A stretch of DNA of 64,000 nucleotides from Pseudomonas schmalbachii (lineage in GTDB: Bacteria > Pseudomonadota > Gammaproteobacteria > Pseudomonadales > Pseudomonadaceae), in contig NZ_JAELYA010000005.1 of the NCBI RefSeq assembly GCF_017589465.1, positions 62,001 through 126,000 of the forward strand. The letters are read 5' to 3'. Each line of letters opens with the position of its first letter. Within the stretch, counting starts at the first letter, position 1. A program made the position numbers and the translations under genes. Positions 1-7,614 of this stretch are shown here, in pieces. A model generated the notes under the pieces. The model did no database searches and had not been told where the DNA came from. It worked only from the letters and a program-made list of their open reading frames with translations.

Positions 1-180
1 CTGGCGGTGTTCTCCTTCATGACCCCATTGTTCGGCGTTACCTTCGGCGTCTTGTTACTCGACGAGCCGCTGAGCCTGAACTTCATCGCCGGAGCAGTGC
101 TGGTTCTGCTGGGGATAACCCTGGTCAGCAGCGAGCAATGGGTACTCCGTCTGATTCGCGGCAAGGTGGGGCGGGCTTGA
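1..180 (+). CDS. EamA/DMT-family transporter, C-terminal fragment
   Basis: The window opens inside this gene; 59 residues and the TGA stop are visible. They read as the last membrane segments of a drug/metabolite (EamA) exporter. The motif TPLFGVTFGVLLLDEPLS (near residues 8-25) is typical of the final EamA repeat, followed by a hydrophobic helix (FIAGAVLVLLGITLV) and a short basic tail. The substrate cannot be inferred. The stop codon overlaps a candidate Anr site for the next unit. Confidence 0.85.
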   Translation: MAVFSFMTPLFGVTFGVLLLDEPLSLNFIAGAVLVLLGITLVSSEQWVLRLIRGKVGRA

Positions 181-225
181 TTCAGGTCAGCCGGCCGGGG
201 CTGGGGAGCACGTAAGCTTTGTTGC
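177..225 (+). promoter_or_regulatory. Candidate Anr/FNR-dependent promoter of the PA1414/SicX-like unit
   Basis: TTGAT-TCAG-GTCAG at 177-190 resembles the Anr/FNR site TTGAT-N4-ATCAA: one perfect half-site and one 3/5 half-site. Its centre (183.5) lies exactly 41.5 bases before position 225. A -10-like hexamer TAAGCT sits at 213-218, which also predicts a start near 225. This is class II FNR activator geometry. The site overlaps the stop codon of the upstream gene. The weak second half-site keeps confidence moderate. Confidence 0.5.
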
Positions 226-276
226 AAGGAATGAGTGGCACGGGCGGAGAGTGGGACGCCGGGCTATTCTTTCCGA

Positions 277-308
277 GGGTGGCCCCTTTCTTAAGAAAGG
301 GGCCACCC
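277..308. repeat. Perfect 32-bp palindrome in the small-RNA leader
   Basis: A 14-base arm (277-290, GGGTGGCCCCTTTC), a TTAA centre and a fully complementary arm (295-308) form a perfect palindrome. In RNA this gives a 14-bp stem with a four-base loop. It ends 28 bases before the ATG of the short ORF and has no U-tract, so it is not an ordinary terminator. It could be a 5' stabiliser or a processing signal. Confidence 0.9.
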
Positions 309-336
309 ACTTCCTCTCCTCCAAAGGGGGTCAACC

Positions 337-453
337 ATGAAACTCTGGCTGCAAGTTCTGGCGTGGAAAATCGGAGTCACGCTCGGTCTGATCGAGCCTC
401 CGCGGTTGCAACCCATCCCAATCCCCACCGAAGAGCAGCGCCGCCGCTGCTGA
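337..453 (+). CDS. 38-residue small protein, PA1414-like
   Basis: This short ORF begins MKLWLQVLAWKIGVTLGLIE and continues with a proline-rich stretch (PPRLQPIPIPTEEQ) and a basic end (RRRC). A strong ribosome site (AAAGGGGG) sits 7-14 bases before the ATG. The first 20 residues could form an amphipathic or membrane-surface helix. Position beside the PA1415-like gene suggests it matches PA1414 of P. aeruginosa, whose locus is reported to act as the RNA SicX rather than through a protein. The good ribosome site suggests it is translated, so the locus may be dual-function. No enzymatic role can be proposed. Confidence 0.6.
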   Translation: MKLWLQVLAWKIGVTLGLIEPPRLQPIPIPTEEQRRRC

Positions 454-478
454 TATCTAGCTGTACCAACGTCGACTT

Positions 479-510
479 CCTGCCTGCTATATGCGGGCAG
501 GTTGCGTTTT
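479..510 (+). terminator. Intrinsic terminator of the small-RNA unit
   Basis: CCTGCCTGC / GCGGGCAGG stem (479-487 with 493-501, one G-U pair) with a TATAT loop, followed by TTGCGTTTT. It closes the unit that starts near 225. Confidence 0.75.
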
Positions 511-564
511 GGGCAGCTGATTTTTCGCGGGCATGGTGTGGTCTCTACGGGCTGCAATGCCCAC

Positions 565-674
565 CGTAGGTTGGCGCTGAGCAACGCGAAGCCCAACATC
601 GCCATCGTTGGGCTCTGGCACAGCCGCGTAGTTATGCAGCACCGTAGGATGGGTTGAGCGAAGCGATACCCATG
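565..674. repeat. REP-like repeats (two types)
   Basis: One copy of the dominant family starts at 566 (GTAGGTTGGCGCTGAGC...GCCCAAC) and has a degraded right half (GTTGGGC at 607-613). A second unit, CGTAGGATGGGTTGAGCGAA to CCATGC, occupies 643-674. Nothing coding is evident between the terminator at 510 and the stop codon at 695. Confidence 0.75.
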
Positions 675-694
675 CAGCCATGGCGCGTAAAGGT

Positions 695-1420
695 TCAGCC
701 GTGCGCCTTCAACCACTCGTCGATCATTTCCCGCAACCGCTCCCCTGAGAAACTCGGAAAGTGCCCGCCATGCACGGTGCGCACCGGCAGCTCGCGCAGG
801 CGTTCCAGGCTCTTCGCGTAATCGTCCAGATTCGAGTGATAGGCATCTTCCACCAGCGGGCCGTCGTAGACGATGTCGCCGGAGAATAGCGTCTGCGTCG
901 CCGCTTCCCACAGGCTGATGCCGCCCGGCGAGTGACCGGGGGTGTGCAGCACCTGCAGCACGCGGTCGCCGAGGTCGAGCACGTCACCTTCGTCGATGGT
1001 ACGGGTCGCCGGGGCGGCCTTCACGGCGTATTCCGCGTAGCACAGCGGACAATCCGGATGGGCATCGAACATGTCGTCGCCGATGCACAGGTCGGCCAGG
1101 GTGCTCCGGTTGTCGGGAGCGGCGAGGATTTCCGCTTCGGCGGGATGCACCAGGCGCTCGGAAAATTCGTGGTGGCCGGCGATATGGTCGAAATGGGTAT
1201 GGCTGGCGACCGCCAGCAGCGGGCGCTCGGTGAGCCAGGGCAGTTGCTCGCGCAGGCTGACCAGGCCGGAGCCGCTGTCGATCAGCATGTCACGGTCACG
1301 GCCCTGGATATGCCACATGTTGCAGCGGTAGAAGGGGCGGATGTACGGCTCGTGGATCAGGCTGACGCCGTCGTAGCAGTGGCGGATCTCGAACCAGCGG
1401 TCGCGGGTGACGATTTTCAT
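695..1420 (-). CDS. MBL-fold metallo-hydrolase (PA1415-like)
   Basis: 241 residues beginning MKIVTRDRW. The zinc signature is SHTHFDH (HxHxDH) near residue 76. Later metal ligands probably lie in HTPGHSPGG and in SGDIVYD, as in glyoxalase II and lactonase-type metallo-beta-lactamase folds. The start at 1420 is chosen because GGAGGGG lies just before it; the longer frame to 1516 would translate the REP at 1438-1522. It is the last gene of the minus-strand guanidino-acid block, so a lactone or thioester of that pathway could be its substrate, but the sequence does not show this. Confidence 0.85.
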   Translation of the reverse strand: MKIVTRDRWFEIRHCYDGVSLIHEPYIRPFYRCNMWHIQGRDRDMLIDSGSGLVSLREQLPWLTERPLLAVASHTHFDHIAGHHEFSERLVHPAEAEILAAPDNRSTLADLCIGDDMFDAHPDCPLCYAEYAVKAAPATRTIDEGDVLDLGDRVLQVLHTPGHSPGGISLWEAATQTLFSGDIVYDGPLVEDAYHSNLDDYAKSLERLRELPVRTVHGGHFPSFSGERLREMIDEWLKAHG

Positions 1421-1437
1421 TGACCCCTCCTCATGCC

Positions 1438-1522
1438 CGTAGGTTGGCGCTGAACGCAGTGAAGCCCAACATCTGCCGAGCTGTGGCACCGTTGGGCTTC
1501 GCAAGCTCAGCGCCAACCTACG
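1438..1522. repeat. REP/BIME-like inverted repeat
   Basis: CGTAGGTTGGCGCTGAACGC on the left and the complementary GCTCAGCGCCAACCTACG on the right, with GCCCAAC...GTTGGGC inside. It fills the gap between the MBL-fold gene and the decarboxylase and could stabilise or separate their mRNA segments. Confidence 0.9.
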
Positions 1523-1528
1523 TTTGGA

Positions 1529-3130
1529 TCATGGCGCGAACGGCGCCGTTTCCATCACTTCGACGATCAGCGGCCGGTCGCTTGGCGCGTTGCGCAGCAG
1601 CTCCTGCAGGTGCGTGTAGTCGCGGGCGCGCTCGGCGGCGCAGCCGAAACCGCGGGCGATGGCGAGGAAGTCCGGGGTGTAGATATCCACACCCAGCGGG
1701 GTGATGTCGCGGCGCTGCATGTAGCGCTTGATCTCACCATAGCCGTGGTTGTTCCACAGCAGCACGACGATGCCGACCTTCGCCTCCACCGCGCTGGCCA
1801 GTTCGGTCATGGTGAACTGCAGGCCGCCGTCGCCCATCAGGCTGATCACCGGGCGCGACGGATCGCCGAGCCTGGCGCCGATGGCTGCCGGCAGGCCGTA
1901 GCCGAGGGTGCCGTAGCCGGTGGAAGCGTTGAACCAGCGGCGCGCGCCGTCCAGTTCGACCAGATGGTTGCCGCTGTACACGGTCTGCGTGGAGTCGCCG
2001 ACGAAGCGGGCATCCGGCAGTGCTTCGAGGATGCAGTCGAACAGCGCGCGGTAGTGCGCCCAGCCGCTGAAATCCTCCGCCAGTTGCGCGCGCACCTTGG
2101 CCGCGCGCTGTGCGCCGGGACTGTCCACACGGGCTTCGGCGGCCGGCAGTTCGGCCAGCAGCACGCGCATGGCGAGGCGGGCGTCGCTGTGGATGGCGAT
2201 GCTCGGTACGAAGTTGCGTACCAGTTGCTGCGGATCGATGTCGATTCGGATCAGTTCGCCGCCGATGCGGAAGTTGCCGTCGAATACCACGTCGTAATCG
2301 GTCTCGCCCAGTTCGGTGCCGATGGCCAGCACCACGTCGGCTTCCTCGGCCAGTTCACGCACCGGCACCAGCGACTGGTTGCTGCCGATCAGCAGCGGAT
2401 GCTCCGGCTGCAGCAGGCCCTTGGCGTTGATGGTCAGCGCGGTCGGTGCGTCCAGCGCGGCGGCCAGGGCACGGGCTTCGGCCTGGGCTTCGACGCAGCC
2501 ACCGCCGAGCAGCAGCAGCGGTTTTTTCGCGGCACGCAGCCTGGTCGCCGCTTCGCGCAGTTGCGCCAGTGCAGGGGCCGGACGTGGCAGGTGCACGCGC
2601 GGCTGGATCTTCAGGTGGTCGGCCGGCGCGGTGATGATGTCCAGCGGCAGTTCGATGTGCACCGGGCGCGGGCGTTCGCTGTCGAACACGGCGAAGGCGC
2701 GGGCCAGCACGGCCGGCAACTGTTCCACGCTCATCAGCGTGTGGCTGAAGGCGGTGACTCCGGCGGTCATCGCGCGCTGGTTGGGCAGTTCGTGCAGGTA
2801 GCCATTGCCGTGGCCGAGGCGCGAGCGCTCGTTGACGCTGGAGATCACCAGCATCGGGATCGAGTCGGCGTAGGCCTGGCCCATGGCGGTGAGGATGTTG
2901 GTCATCCCCGGGCCGGTGATGATGAAGCACACGCCCGGCTTGCCGGTGACGCGCGCATAGCCGTCGGCCATGAAGCCGGCGCCCTGTTCGTGGCGCGGGG
3001 TGATGTGGCGGATGCCGCTGTGCGGCAGGCCGCGATAGAGCTCGACGGTGTGCACGCCGGGGATGCCGAACACGGTGTCGACGCCCCAGGCTTCGAGTTG
3101 CTTGACGAGGAATTCGCCGCAGGTGGTCAT
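1529..3130 (-). CDS. ThDP-dependent decarboxylase, 5-guanidino-2-oxopentanoate decarboxylase type
   Basis: 533 residues with the acetolactate synthase/benzoylformate decarboxylase architecture. The N-terminal Pyr domain contains the catalytic glutamate in PRHEQGAGFMADGYAR (near 46-61). A central domain follows. The C-terminal PP domain has the ThDP/Mg motif GDGGLQFTMTELASAVEAK ending in NNHGYG. The family includes AruI, which converts 2-ketoarginine to 4-guanidinobutyraldehyde. Next to guanidinobutyrase this fits a route 2-ketoarginine to guanidinobutyraldehyde to guanidinobutyrate to GABA plus urea. PAO1 has a similar gene (PA1417 by my recollection) beside gbuA. The exact substrate is inferred. 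GGA lies just before the ATG. Confidence 0.75.
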   Translation of the reverse strand: MTTCGEFLVKQLEAWGVDTVFGIPGVHTVELYRGLPHSGIRHITPRHEQGAGFMADGYARVTGKPGVCFIITGPGMTNILTAMGQAYADSIPMLVISSVNERSRLGHGNGYLHELPNQRAMTAGVTAFSHTLMSVEQLPAVLARAFAVFDSERPRPVHIELPLDIITAPADHLKIQPRVHLPRPAPALAQLREAATRLRAAKKPLLLLGGGCVEAQAEARALAAALDAPTALTINAKGLLQPEHPLLIGSNQSLVPVRELAEEADVVLAIGTELGETDYDVVFDGNFRIGGELIRIDIDPQQLVRNFVPSIAIHSDARLAMRVLLAELPAAEARVDSPGAQRAAKVRAQLAEDFSGWAHYRALFDCILEALPDARFVGDSTQTVYSGNHLVELDGARRWFNASTGYGTLGYGLPAAIGARLGDPSRPVISLMGDGGLQFTMTELASAVEAKVGIVVLLWNNHGYGEIKRYMQRRDITPLGVDIYTPDFLAIARGFGCAAERARDYTHLQELLRNAPSDRPLIVEVMETAPFAP

Positions 3131-3158
3131 GGCAGTTCCTTGAAATTCGCTATGAATG

Positions 3159-3195
3159 AAAAGGGCGCGAAGAACCTGTCTCCGCGCCCCCTTTT
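3159..3195 (-). terminator. Hairpin between the symporter and decarboxylase genes
   Basis: AAAAGGGCGCG (3159-3169) pairs with CGCGCCC at 3183-3189 and the following CCTTTT. On the minus strand the stem ends in CGCGCCCTTTT. It lies 14 bases past the end of the symporter gene, so it may end or attenuate that transcript before the decarboxylase. Confidence 0.5.
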
Positions 3196-3208
3196 ACCGA
3201 TGCAGCGA

Positions 3209-4588
3209 TCAGACTGCGCTGGCGACCGCCACCGGGCGGCGCGACAGCAGGCTGACCACGACGAAGCTGACTAGGCCGACGGCCAGGCTGTAGTAGATCG
3301 GCGTGTTGGCGTCGAAACCGTCCTTGAGCATGAACACCAGCGCGGTGATGAAGCCCAGAGTCATGCTGGTGATGGCGCCGGCGGTGGTGGCGCGTTTCCA
3401 GTAGATGGCGCCGATCAGCGGAATCAGCATGCCGCCTACCAGCAGGTTGTAGGCCAGAGTCAGGGCGCTGATCACGTCGTTCACCACCAGGGCGATGGCC
3501 AGTACCAGCACACCGGTGAGGGCGGTGAACAGGCGGCTGGTGCCCAGGCTGGATTCCCTGCCGCCACGCAGGCGCGGCAGAAGGTCTTCGGTGATTGTGG
3601 TGGACGCGGCGAGCAGGCCGGCGCTGGCGGTGGACATCATCGCGGCCAGGGCGGCGGCGATCACCAGGCCGCGGATGCCGTCCGGCAGCGAAGCCTGGAC
3701 GATGGCGGCGAAGGCGTTGTTGACGTTGTCCAGTTCCGGCAGCAGCACCTTGGCGCACATGCCGATCAGCGCGCCGACCAGCCCGTAGATCACGCAGTAG
3801 ATGCCGGCGACGGTGCCGGCGTACTTGGCCACGCCCTCGCTGCGGGCGGTGAACACGCGCTGCCAGATGTCCTGGCCGATCAGGATGCCGAAGAAGTAGA
3901 TCAGGAAGTAGGTGATGATGGTGTCGTAGCCGATGGTGCTGAACTTGAACGCGGCTTCCGGCAGCTTGGCGACCAGTTCGTCCCAGCCGCCGACGCGGTA
4001 CAGGCAGATCGGCAGCAGCAGGAACATCAGGCCGACGGTCTTGATGATGAACTGCACGATATCGGTCAGGGTCAGCGACCACATGCCGCCAATGGTCGAG
4101 TAGATCACCACGACGCCGCCGCCGAGCAGCACGGCAGCCCAGAACGGCATGCCGAACAGCACCTGCATGACGGTGCCGATGGCGAGGGTGGAAACCACGC
4201 CGATCATCAGCGCGTAGGCGAACATGATCACCGCGCTGGCCTGGCGGGCCATCGGGTTGTAGCGACGCTCCAGCACCTGGGTGACGGTGAAGATGCGCAG
4301 CTTCAGCAGCGGCTTGGCAAGGAACAGGTTGAGCACGACGATGCCCGCGCCCAGCGCGGCGCACAGCCAGAAGCCGGAGATGCCGTGGACGTAGCCGAGG
4401 CGCACGGTACCCACGGTGGAGGCGCCGCCGAGCACGGTGGCGGCCATGGTGCCCATGTAGAACGACGGGCCGAGGTTGCGGCCGGCTACCAGGAATTCCT
4501 CATGGCTCTTGGCGCGGCGCATGCCGTACCAGCCCAGCAGAAGCATGCCGGCGGCATAAATCAGAACGACGAATATATCCAAGGCCAT
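3209..4588 (-). CDS. Sodium:solute symporter family protein (PA1418-like)
   Basis: 459 residues with about 13 hydrophobic segments, in the SSS (SLC5-like) family. The N-terminus MALDIFVVLIYAAGMLLLGW fits the first helix, and the next conserved segment RRAKSHEEFLVAGRNLGP matches the family's helix 2 region. The C-terminus has a positively charged end (SRRPVAV). GAGGAG lies before the ATG. Between a guanidinobutyrase and a 2-keto-acid decarboxylase it is most likely the uptake system for guanidinobutyrate or a related guanidino acid. That substrate is inferred from context only. Confidence 0.85.
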   Translation of the reverse strand: MALDIFVVLIYAAGMLLLGWYGMRRAKSHEEFLVAGRNLGPSFYMGTMAATVLGGASTVGTVRLGYVHGISGFWLCAALGAGIVVLNLFLAKPLLKLRIFTVTQVLERRYNPMARQASAVIMFAYALMIGVVSTLAIGTVMQVLFGMPFWAAVLLGGGVVVIYSTIGGMWSLTLTDIVQFIIKTVGLMFLLLPICLYRVGGWDELVAKLPEAAFKFSTIGYDTIITYFLIYFFGILIGQDIWQRVFTARSEGVAKYAGTVAGIYCVIYGLVGALIGMCAKVLLPELDNVNNAFAAIVQASLPDGIRGLVIAAALAAMMSTASAGLLAASTTITEDLLPRLRGGRESSLGTSRLFTALTGVLVLAIALVVNDVISALTLAYNLLVGGMLIPLIGAIYWKRATTAGAITSMTLGFITALVFMLKDGFDANTPIYYSLAVGLVSFVVVSLLSRRPVAVASAV

Positions 4589-4733
4589 GATCGGCTCCTC
4601 ACACGCTGATTGTAATTGTTGCCGCCCCGGGACCGCGGGCGGTGGGCCATCGGACCGGCGGCGGCCGCTCCGATGAAGGTGCTACGGGTATTCGGATTGC
4701 CGGCGCGCATCGATGGATGCGCGCCTGGACGGC

Positions 4734-5693
4734 TCAGCGGCGCTGAACGCCGGGCAGCACGCAGAGCATTTCGTAGAGCAGGTTGGCGCCGAGCAGCGAG
4801 GTGTTGCCGGTGGTGTCGTAGGGCGGGGAGACTTCGACGAGGTCGCAGCCGATCAGGTCGAGGCCCTGGCAGCCGCGGATGATTTCCATCGCCTGGATGG
4901 TGGTCAGGCCGCCGATTTCCGGGGTGCCGGTGCCGGGCGCCCAGGCCGGGTCGATGCCGTCGATGTCGAAGGACAGGTAGACCGGGCCGCCGCCGACCTT
5001 CTCGCGGACTTCGGCCATCAGCGGTTCCAGCGACTTGTGCCAGCACTCTTCGGCCTGCACCACGCGGAAGCCCTGCTTGCGGCTCCAGTTGAAGTCCTCG
5101 GCGGTGTAGCCCTGGGCGCGCAGGCCGATCTGCACCACACGGTCGCAGTCCAGCAGACCTTCTTCCACTGCGCGGCGGAAGGTGGTGCCGTGGGCGATCT
5201 TCTCGCCGAACATGTGGTCGTTGACGTCCGCATGGGCGTCGATGTGGACCAGGCCGACCTTGCCGTGCTTCTTGTGGATGGCGCGCAGGATCGGCAGGGT
5301 GATGGTGTGGTCGCCGCCGAGGGTGATCGGGACGATGCCGTGATCGAGGATCTTGTCGTAGGCCTCCTCGATGATGCGCACGGCTTCCAGCAGGTTGAAG
5401 GTGTTGATCGCCACGTCGCCGATGTCGGCCACGTTCAGCGAGTCGAACGGCGCGGCGCCGGTGGCCATGTTGTACGGACGGATCATCACCGATTCGGCGC
5501 GGATTTCACGCGGGCCGAAGCGGGTGCCGGAACGCAGGGAGGTGCCGATGTCGAGCGGCACGCCGACGAAGGCGGCATCCAGCTCGTTGAGTTCTTCGGG
5601 GGACTGGATGTGCGGCAGGCGCATCATGGTGGCGATGCCGCCGAATCGCGGCATTTCGTTTCCGCCCAGGGGTTGATGGAGCTTCTTGTCCAT
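4734..5693 (-). CDS. gbuA: Guanidinobutyrase (ureohydrolase family)
   Basis: 319 residues of the agmatinase/arginase fold. The binuclear manganese ligands are present: GGDHTITLPIL, HIDAHADVNDH (DAHxD) and SFDIDGIDPAWAPGTG (DxD). The enzyme hydrolyses 4-guanidinobutyrate to GABA and urea. Agmatinase SpeB is the close alternative; the choice of GbuA rests on the adjacent divergent LysR gene and the PA1421-PA1422-like layout. A GAGG ribosome site precedes the ATG. It is the promoter-proximal gene of the minus-strand block, so GbuR probably acts just upstream. Confidence 0.85.
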   Translation of the reverse strand: MDKKLHQPLGGNEMPRFGGIATMMRLPHIQSPEELNELDAAFVGVPLDIGTSLRSGTRFGPREIRAESVMIRPYNMATGAAPFDSLNVADIGDVAINTFNLLEAVRIIEEAYDKILDHGIVPITLGGDHTITLPILRAIHKKHGKVGLVHIDAHADVNDHMFGEKIAHGTTFRRAVEEGLLDCDRVVQIGLRAQGYTAEDFNWSRKQGFRVVQAEECWHKSLEPLMAEVREKVGGGPVYLSFDIDGIDPAWAPGTGTPEIGGLTTIQAMEIIRGCQGLDLIGCDLVEVSPPYDTTGNTSLLGANLLYEMLCVLPGVQRR

Positions 5694-5806
5694 GGGGAGG
5701 CCTCACGCAGGTAATCTTTTTATCGGGATAGCGTTTCGCTACTGAGGCCGGATTTTCTTCAGGGTGGGTAGCGGGAAGAATCGCTGGCTACAAATAATCA
5801 GTTCAG

Positions 5807-5819
5807 AGTTTTCTAAACT
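5807..5819. promoter_or_regulatory. Candidate LysR-type operator between gbuA and gbuR
   Basis: AGTTT-TCT-AAACT is a perfect 13-bp inverted repeat in an AT-rich patch of the 277-bp gap between the divergent gbuA and gbuR genes. It also fits the loose T-N11-A LysR box. It lies 114 bases upstream of gbuA and 152 bases upstream of gbuR. No clear -35/-10 pair was identified. Confidence 0.4.
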
Positions 5820-5871
5820 AATCGCCATGGCTACACTGCGCGCCCCGTCCAGGGTGTAGGTTGGGCAGGGG

Positions 5872-5946
5872 CGTAGGTTGGCGCTGAGCGCAGCGAAGCC
5901 CAACGTGCCAGCGCCGTTGGGCTTCGCAGGCTCAGCACCAACCTAC
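5872..5946. repeat. REP/BIME-like inverted repeat upstream of gbuR
   Basis: Complete copy, CGTAGGTTGGCGCTGAGCGC to AGCACCAACCTAC, with a GTAGGTTGGG fragment just before it (5856). It ends 24 bases before the gbuR ATG, so it lies in the gbuR leader or promoter region. Confidence 0.9.
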
Positions 5947-5970
5947 ATGTTCAATTCACCGGGAGACTTC

Positions 5971-6867
5971 ATGAGCGCCAGCGCACTGCCCGATCTGAAA
6001 CTCCTGCGCATCTTCGCCTGTATCGTGCGCAACCAGGGTTTCGCCGCCGCGCAGCAGGAGCTCAACCTGTCCACCTCGGCGATCAGCACCTACATGAGCC
6101 AGCTGGAAAGCCAGCTCGGCATCGTCCTTTGCCATCGTGGGCGCGGCGGTTTCAGCCTGACCAGCAAGGGCGAGCTGTTCCACCAGGAAACCCTGCGCAT
6201 CCTCGAAGAGCTGGAAGGCTTCGAGCGCTATGCCGCGACGCTCAAGGGCGAACTGCGCGGCACGCTCAACCTCGGCGTACTCGATTCCACGGTGAGCGAT
6301 CCGGCGCTGCCGCTGGCCGACGTAATCGGAGTCTTCAGCAGCCTGCACCCGGCGGTGCACCTGCACCTGCAGGTCCAGAGCCCCTACGAACTGCAGCTGG
6401 CGGTGCTGGACAACCGCCTGGACCTGGCCATCGGTTCGTTCTTCAATCGCATGAACGGCCTGGTCTACCAGCCGCTGTACCGCGAGCAGCACTGGCTGTA
6501 CTGCAGCGACCGCCATCCGCTGTTCGAAGGGCGCAGGACTCCCGCCGAAGTGATCACCCAGCAGCGCATGGTCGGGCGCGGCTACTGGAGCCAGGCGGAG
6601 CTGGCGCGTCACGGCTTCAAGCACAGCGCGGCGACGGTGGAAAGCATGGAGGCGCAGCTGATCCTGATCCTTTCCGGCGGCTACATCGGCTATCTGCCGG
6701 AGCACTACGCGCATCCGTGGGTCGATCAGGGCCGTCTGCGTGCGTTGTTGCCGGCGACCTTCGGCTACCAGGCGCCGTTCTCGCTGATCCTCCGCCGCGG
6801 CCGCTCGCGGGAGCCGCTGATCCAGAACTTCCGCGACCTGCTGCGCACGCAGCCGGAGAAGGCATGA
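5971..6867 (+). CDS. gbuR: LysR-family regulator of guanidinobutyrate use
   Basis: 298 residues. The N-terminal winged helix-turn-helix (residues about 5-65) includes LRIFACIVRNQGFAAAQQEL and STSAISTYMSQLESQLG, followed by a LysR substrate-binding domain. The start at 5971 follows GGGAGA; a longer frame would translate the REP. Divergence from gbuA matches GbuR (PA1422), reported to activate gbuA in response to 4-guanidinobutyrate. Its stop overlaps the start of the next gene (ATGA), so the two may be co-translated although functionally unrelated. Confidence 0.85.
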   Translation: MSASALPDLKLLRIFACIVRNQGFAAAQQELNLSTSAISTYMSQLESQLGIVLCHRGRGGFSLTSKGELFHQETLRILEELEGFERYAATLKGELRGTLNLGVLDSTVSDPALPLADVIGVFSSLHPAVHLHLQVQSPYELQLAVLDNRLDLAIGSFFNRMNGLVYQPLYREQHWLYCSDRHPLFEGRRTPAEVITQQRMVGRGYWSQAELARHGFKHSAATVESMEAQLILILSGGYIGYLPEHYAHPWVDQGRLRALLPATFGYQAPFSLILRRGRSREPLIQNFRDLLRTQPEKA

Positions 6868-7466
6868 GCGCCCGGCCACGCTGTCCGCGTTGCGAGCGAC
6901 CCGTCGCGCATTGCCTGTGCGCGCTGATCCCGAGCCTGGACAGCCGCACGCGGGTGCTGATCCTGCAGCACCCGAGCGAGGTCGGCCATGCGCTGAATAC
7001 CGCGCGGTTGGCGGTGCTGGGGCTGGAGAATGCCGAGCTGCTGGTCGGCGAACGCTTCGAGTCGCAGGACTGGCAACGCCCGGGTTGCCGACCGTGTTTG
7101 CTGTTCCCTGGCGAACGGGCACAGAGCCTGGCCGAACTGGCGGAACGCAGCGTCGCCGAGCCATGCCTGCTGATCGTCCCCGACGGCACCTGGCGCAAGG
7201 CGCGCAAGCTGCTGCATGTGAATCCCGAACTGGCGGCGCTGCCACGGGTGGTGCTGCCGGAAGGCCTTGGTTCGCGCTACCGCCTGCGCAAGGCACCGGC
7301 CGAGGGTGCGCTATCGACCATCGAGGCGGTGGTGCATGCGCTGAATGCGCTGGAGGCGCCGGCGAATTTCGATGCGCTGCTACGGCCGTTCGAGGCGCTG
7401 ATCGACGGGCAGATCGCGGCGATGGGGGAAGAGACCTATCGGCGCAATCATGGCGATGGCCCGTAG
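6864..7466 (+). CDS. tapT: DTW-domain tRNA-uridine aminocarboxypropyltransferase
   Basis: 200 residues. The N-terminal zinc cluster CPRCERPVAHCLCALIP and the DTW motif VPDGTWRKARKL (near 109-120) identify a DTW/TapT (YfiP-like) enzyme. Family members transfer the 3-amino-3-carboxypropyl group of SAM to uridine 47 of some tRNAs. The ATG overlaps the gbuR stop. The TAG stop (7464-7466) lies inside the start of a repeat (CCGTAGGAGC), so the repeat defines the C-terminus. Confidence 0.8.
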   Translation: MSARPRCPRCERPVAHCLCALIPSLDSRTRVLILQHPSEVGHALNTARLAVLGLENAELLVGERFESQDWQRPGCRPCLLFPGERAQSLAELAERSVAEPCLLIVPDGTWRKARKLLHVNPELAALPRVVLPEGLGSRYRLRKAPAEGALSTIEAVVHALNALEAPANFDALLRPFEALIDGQIAAMGEETYRRNHGDGP

Positions 7467-7586
7467 GAGCAACTGTCTTGCATCCTACCTACGTGGCTGG
7501 GCCAGAACTCGCGTAGGTTGGTGCTGAACGCAGTGAAGCCCAACGATGGCGATGTTGGGCTTCGCGTTGCTCAGCGCCAACCTACG
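7463..7586. repeat. Composite REP element A
   Basis: A CGTAGGAGCAACTGTCTTGCA unit (7463-7495) is followed by a spacer and a complete REP copy at 7512-7586. The 75-bp REP core is identical to that at 13912-13986, and the same two units occur in the same order there. Confidence 0.9.
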
Positions 7587-7614
7587 GGGAGACCATGGTC
7601 GCGTGGTGGCAGCT

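Larger units (their letters stand above)
225..510 (+). ncRNA. sicX: Probable PA1414/SicX-like transcript (small RNA with a short ORF)
   Basis: A compact unit of about 285 nt lies between a candidate Anr promoter and an intrinsic terminator (479-510). It holds a very stable hairpin (277-308) and a 38-residue ORF (337-453). In P. aeruginosa the small gene PA1414, next to the PA1415-PA1422 guanidinobutyrate block, makes the oxygen-responsive small RNA SicX, which is strongly induced by low oxygen and controls ubiUVT (from memory). Here the unit also sits directly beside the PA1415-like gene and the gbu block. Identification rests on position and architecture. Base pairing to ubiUVT was not tested, and the 5' end is inferred. 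Confidence 0.55.
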
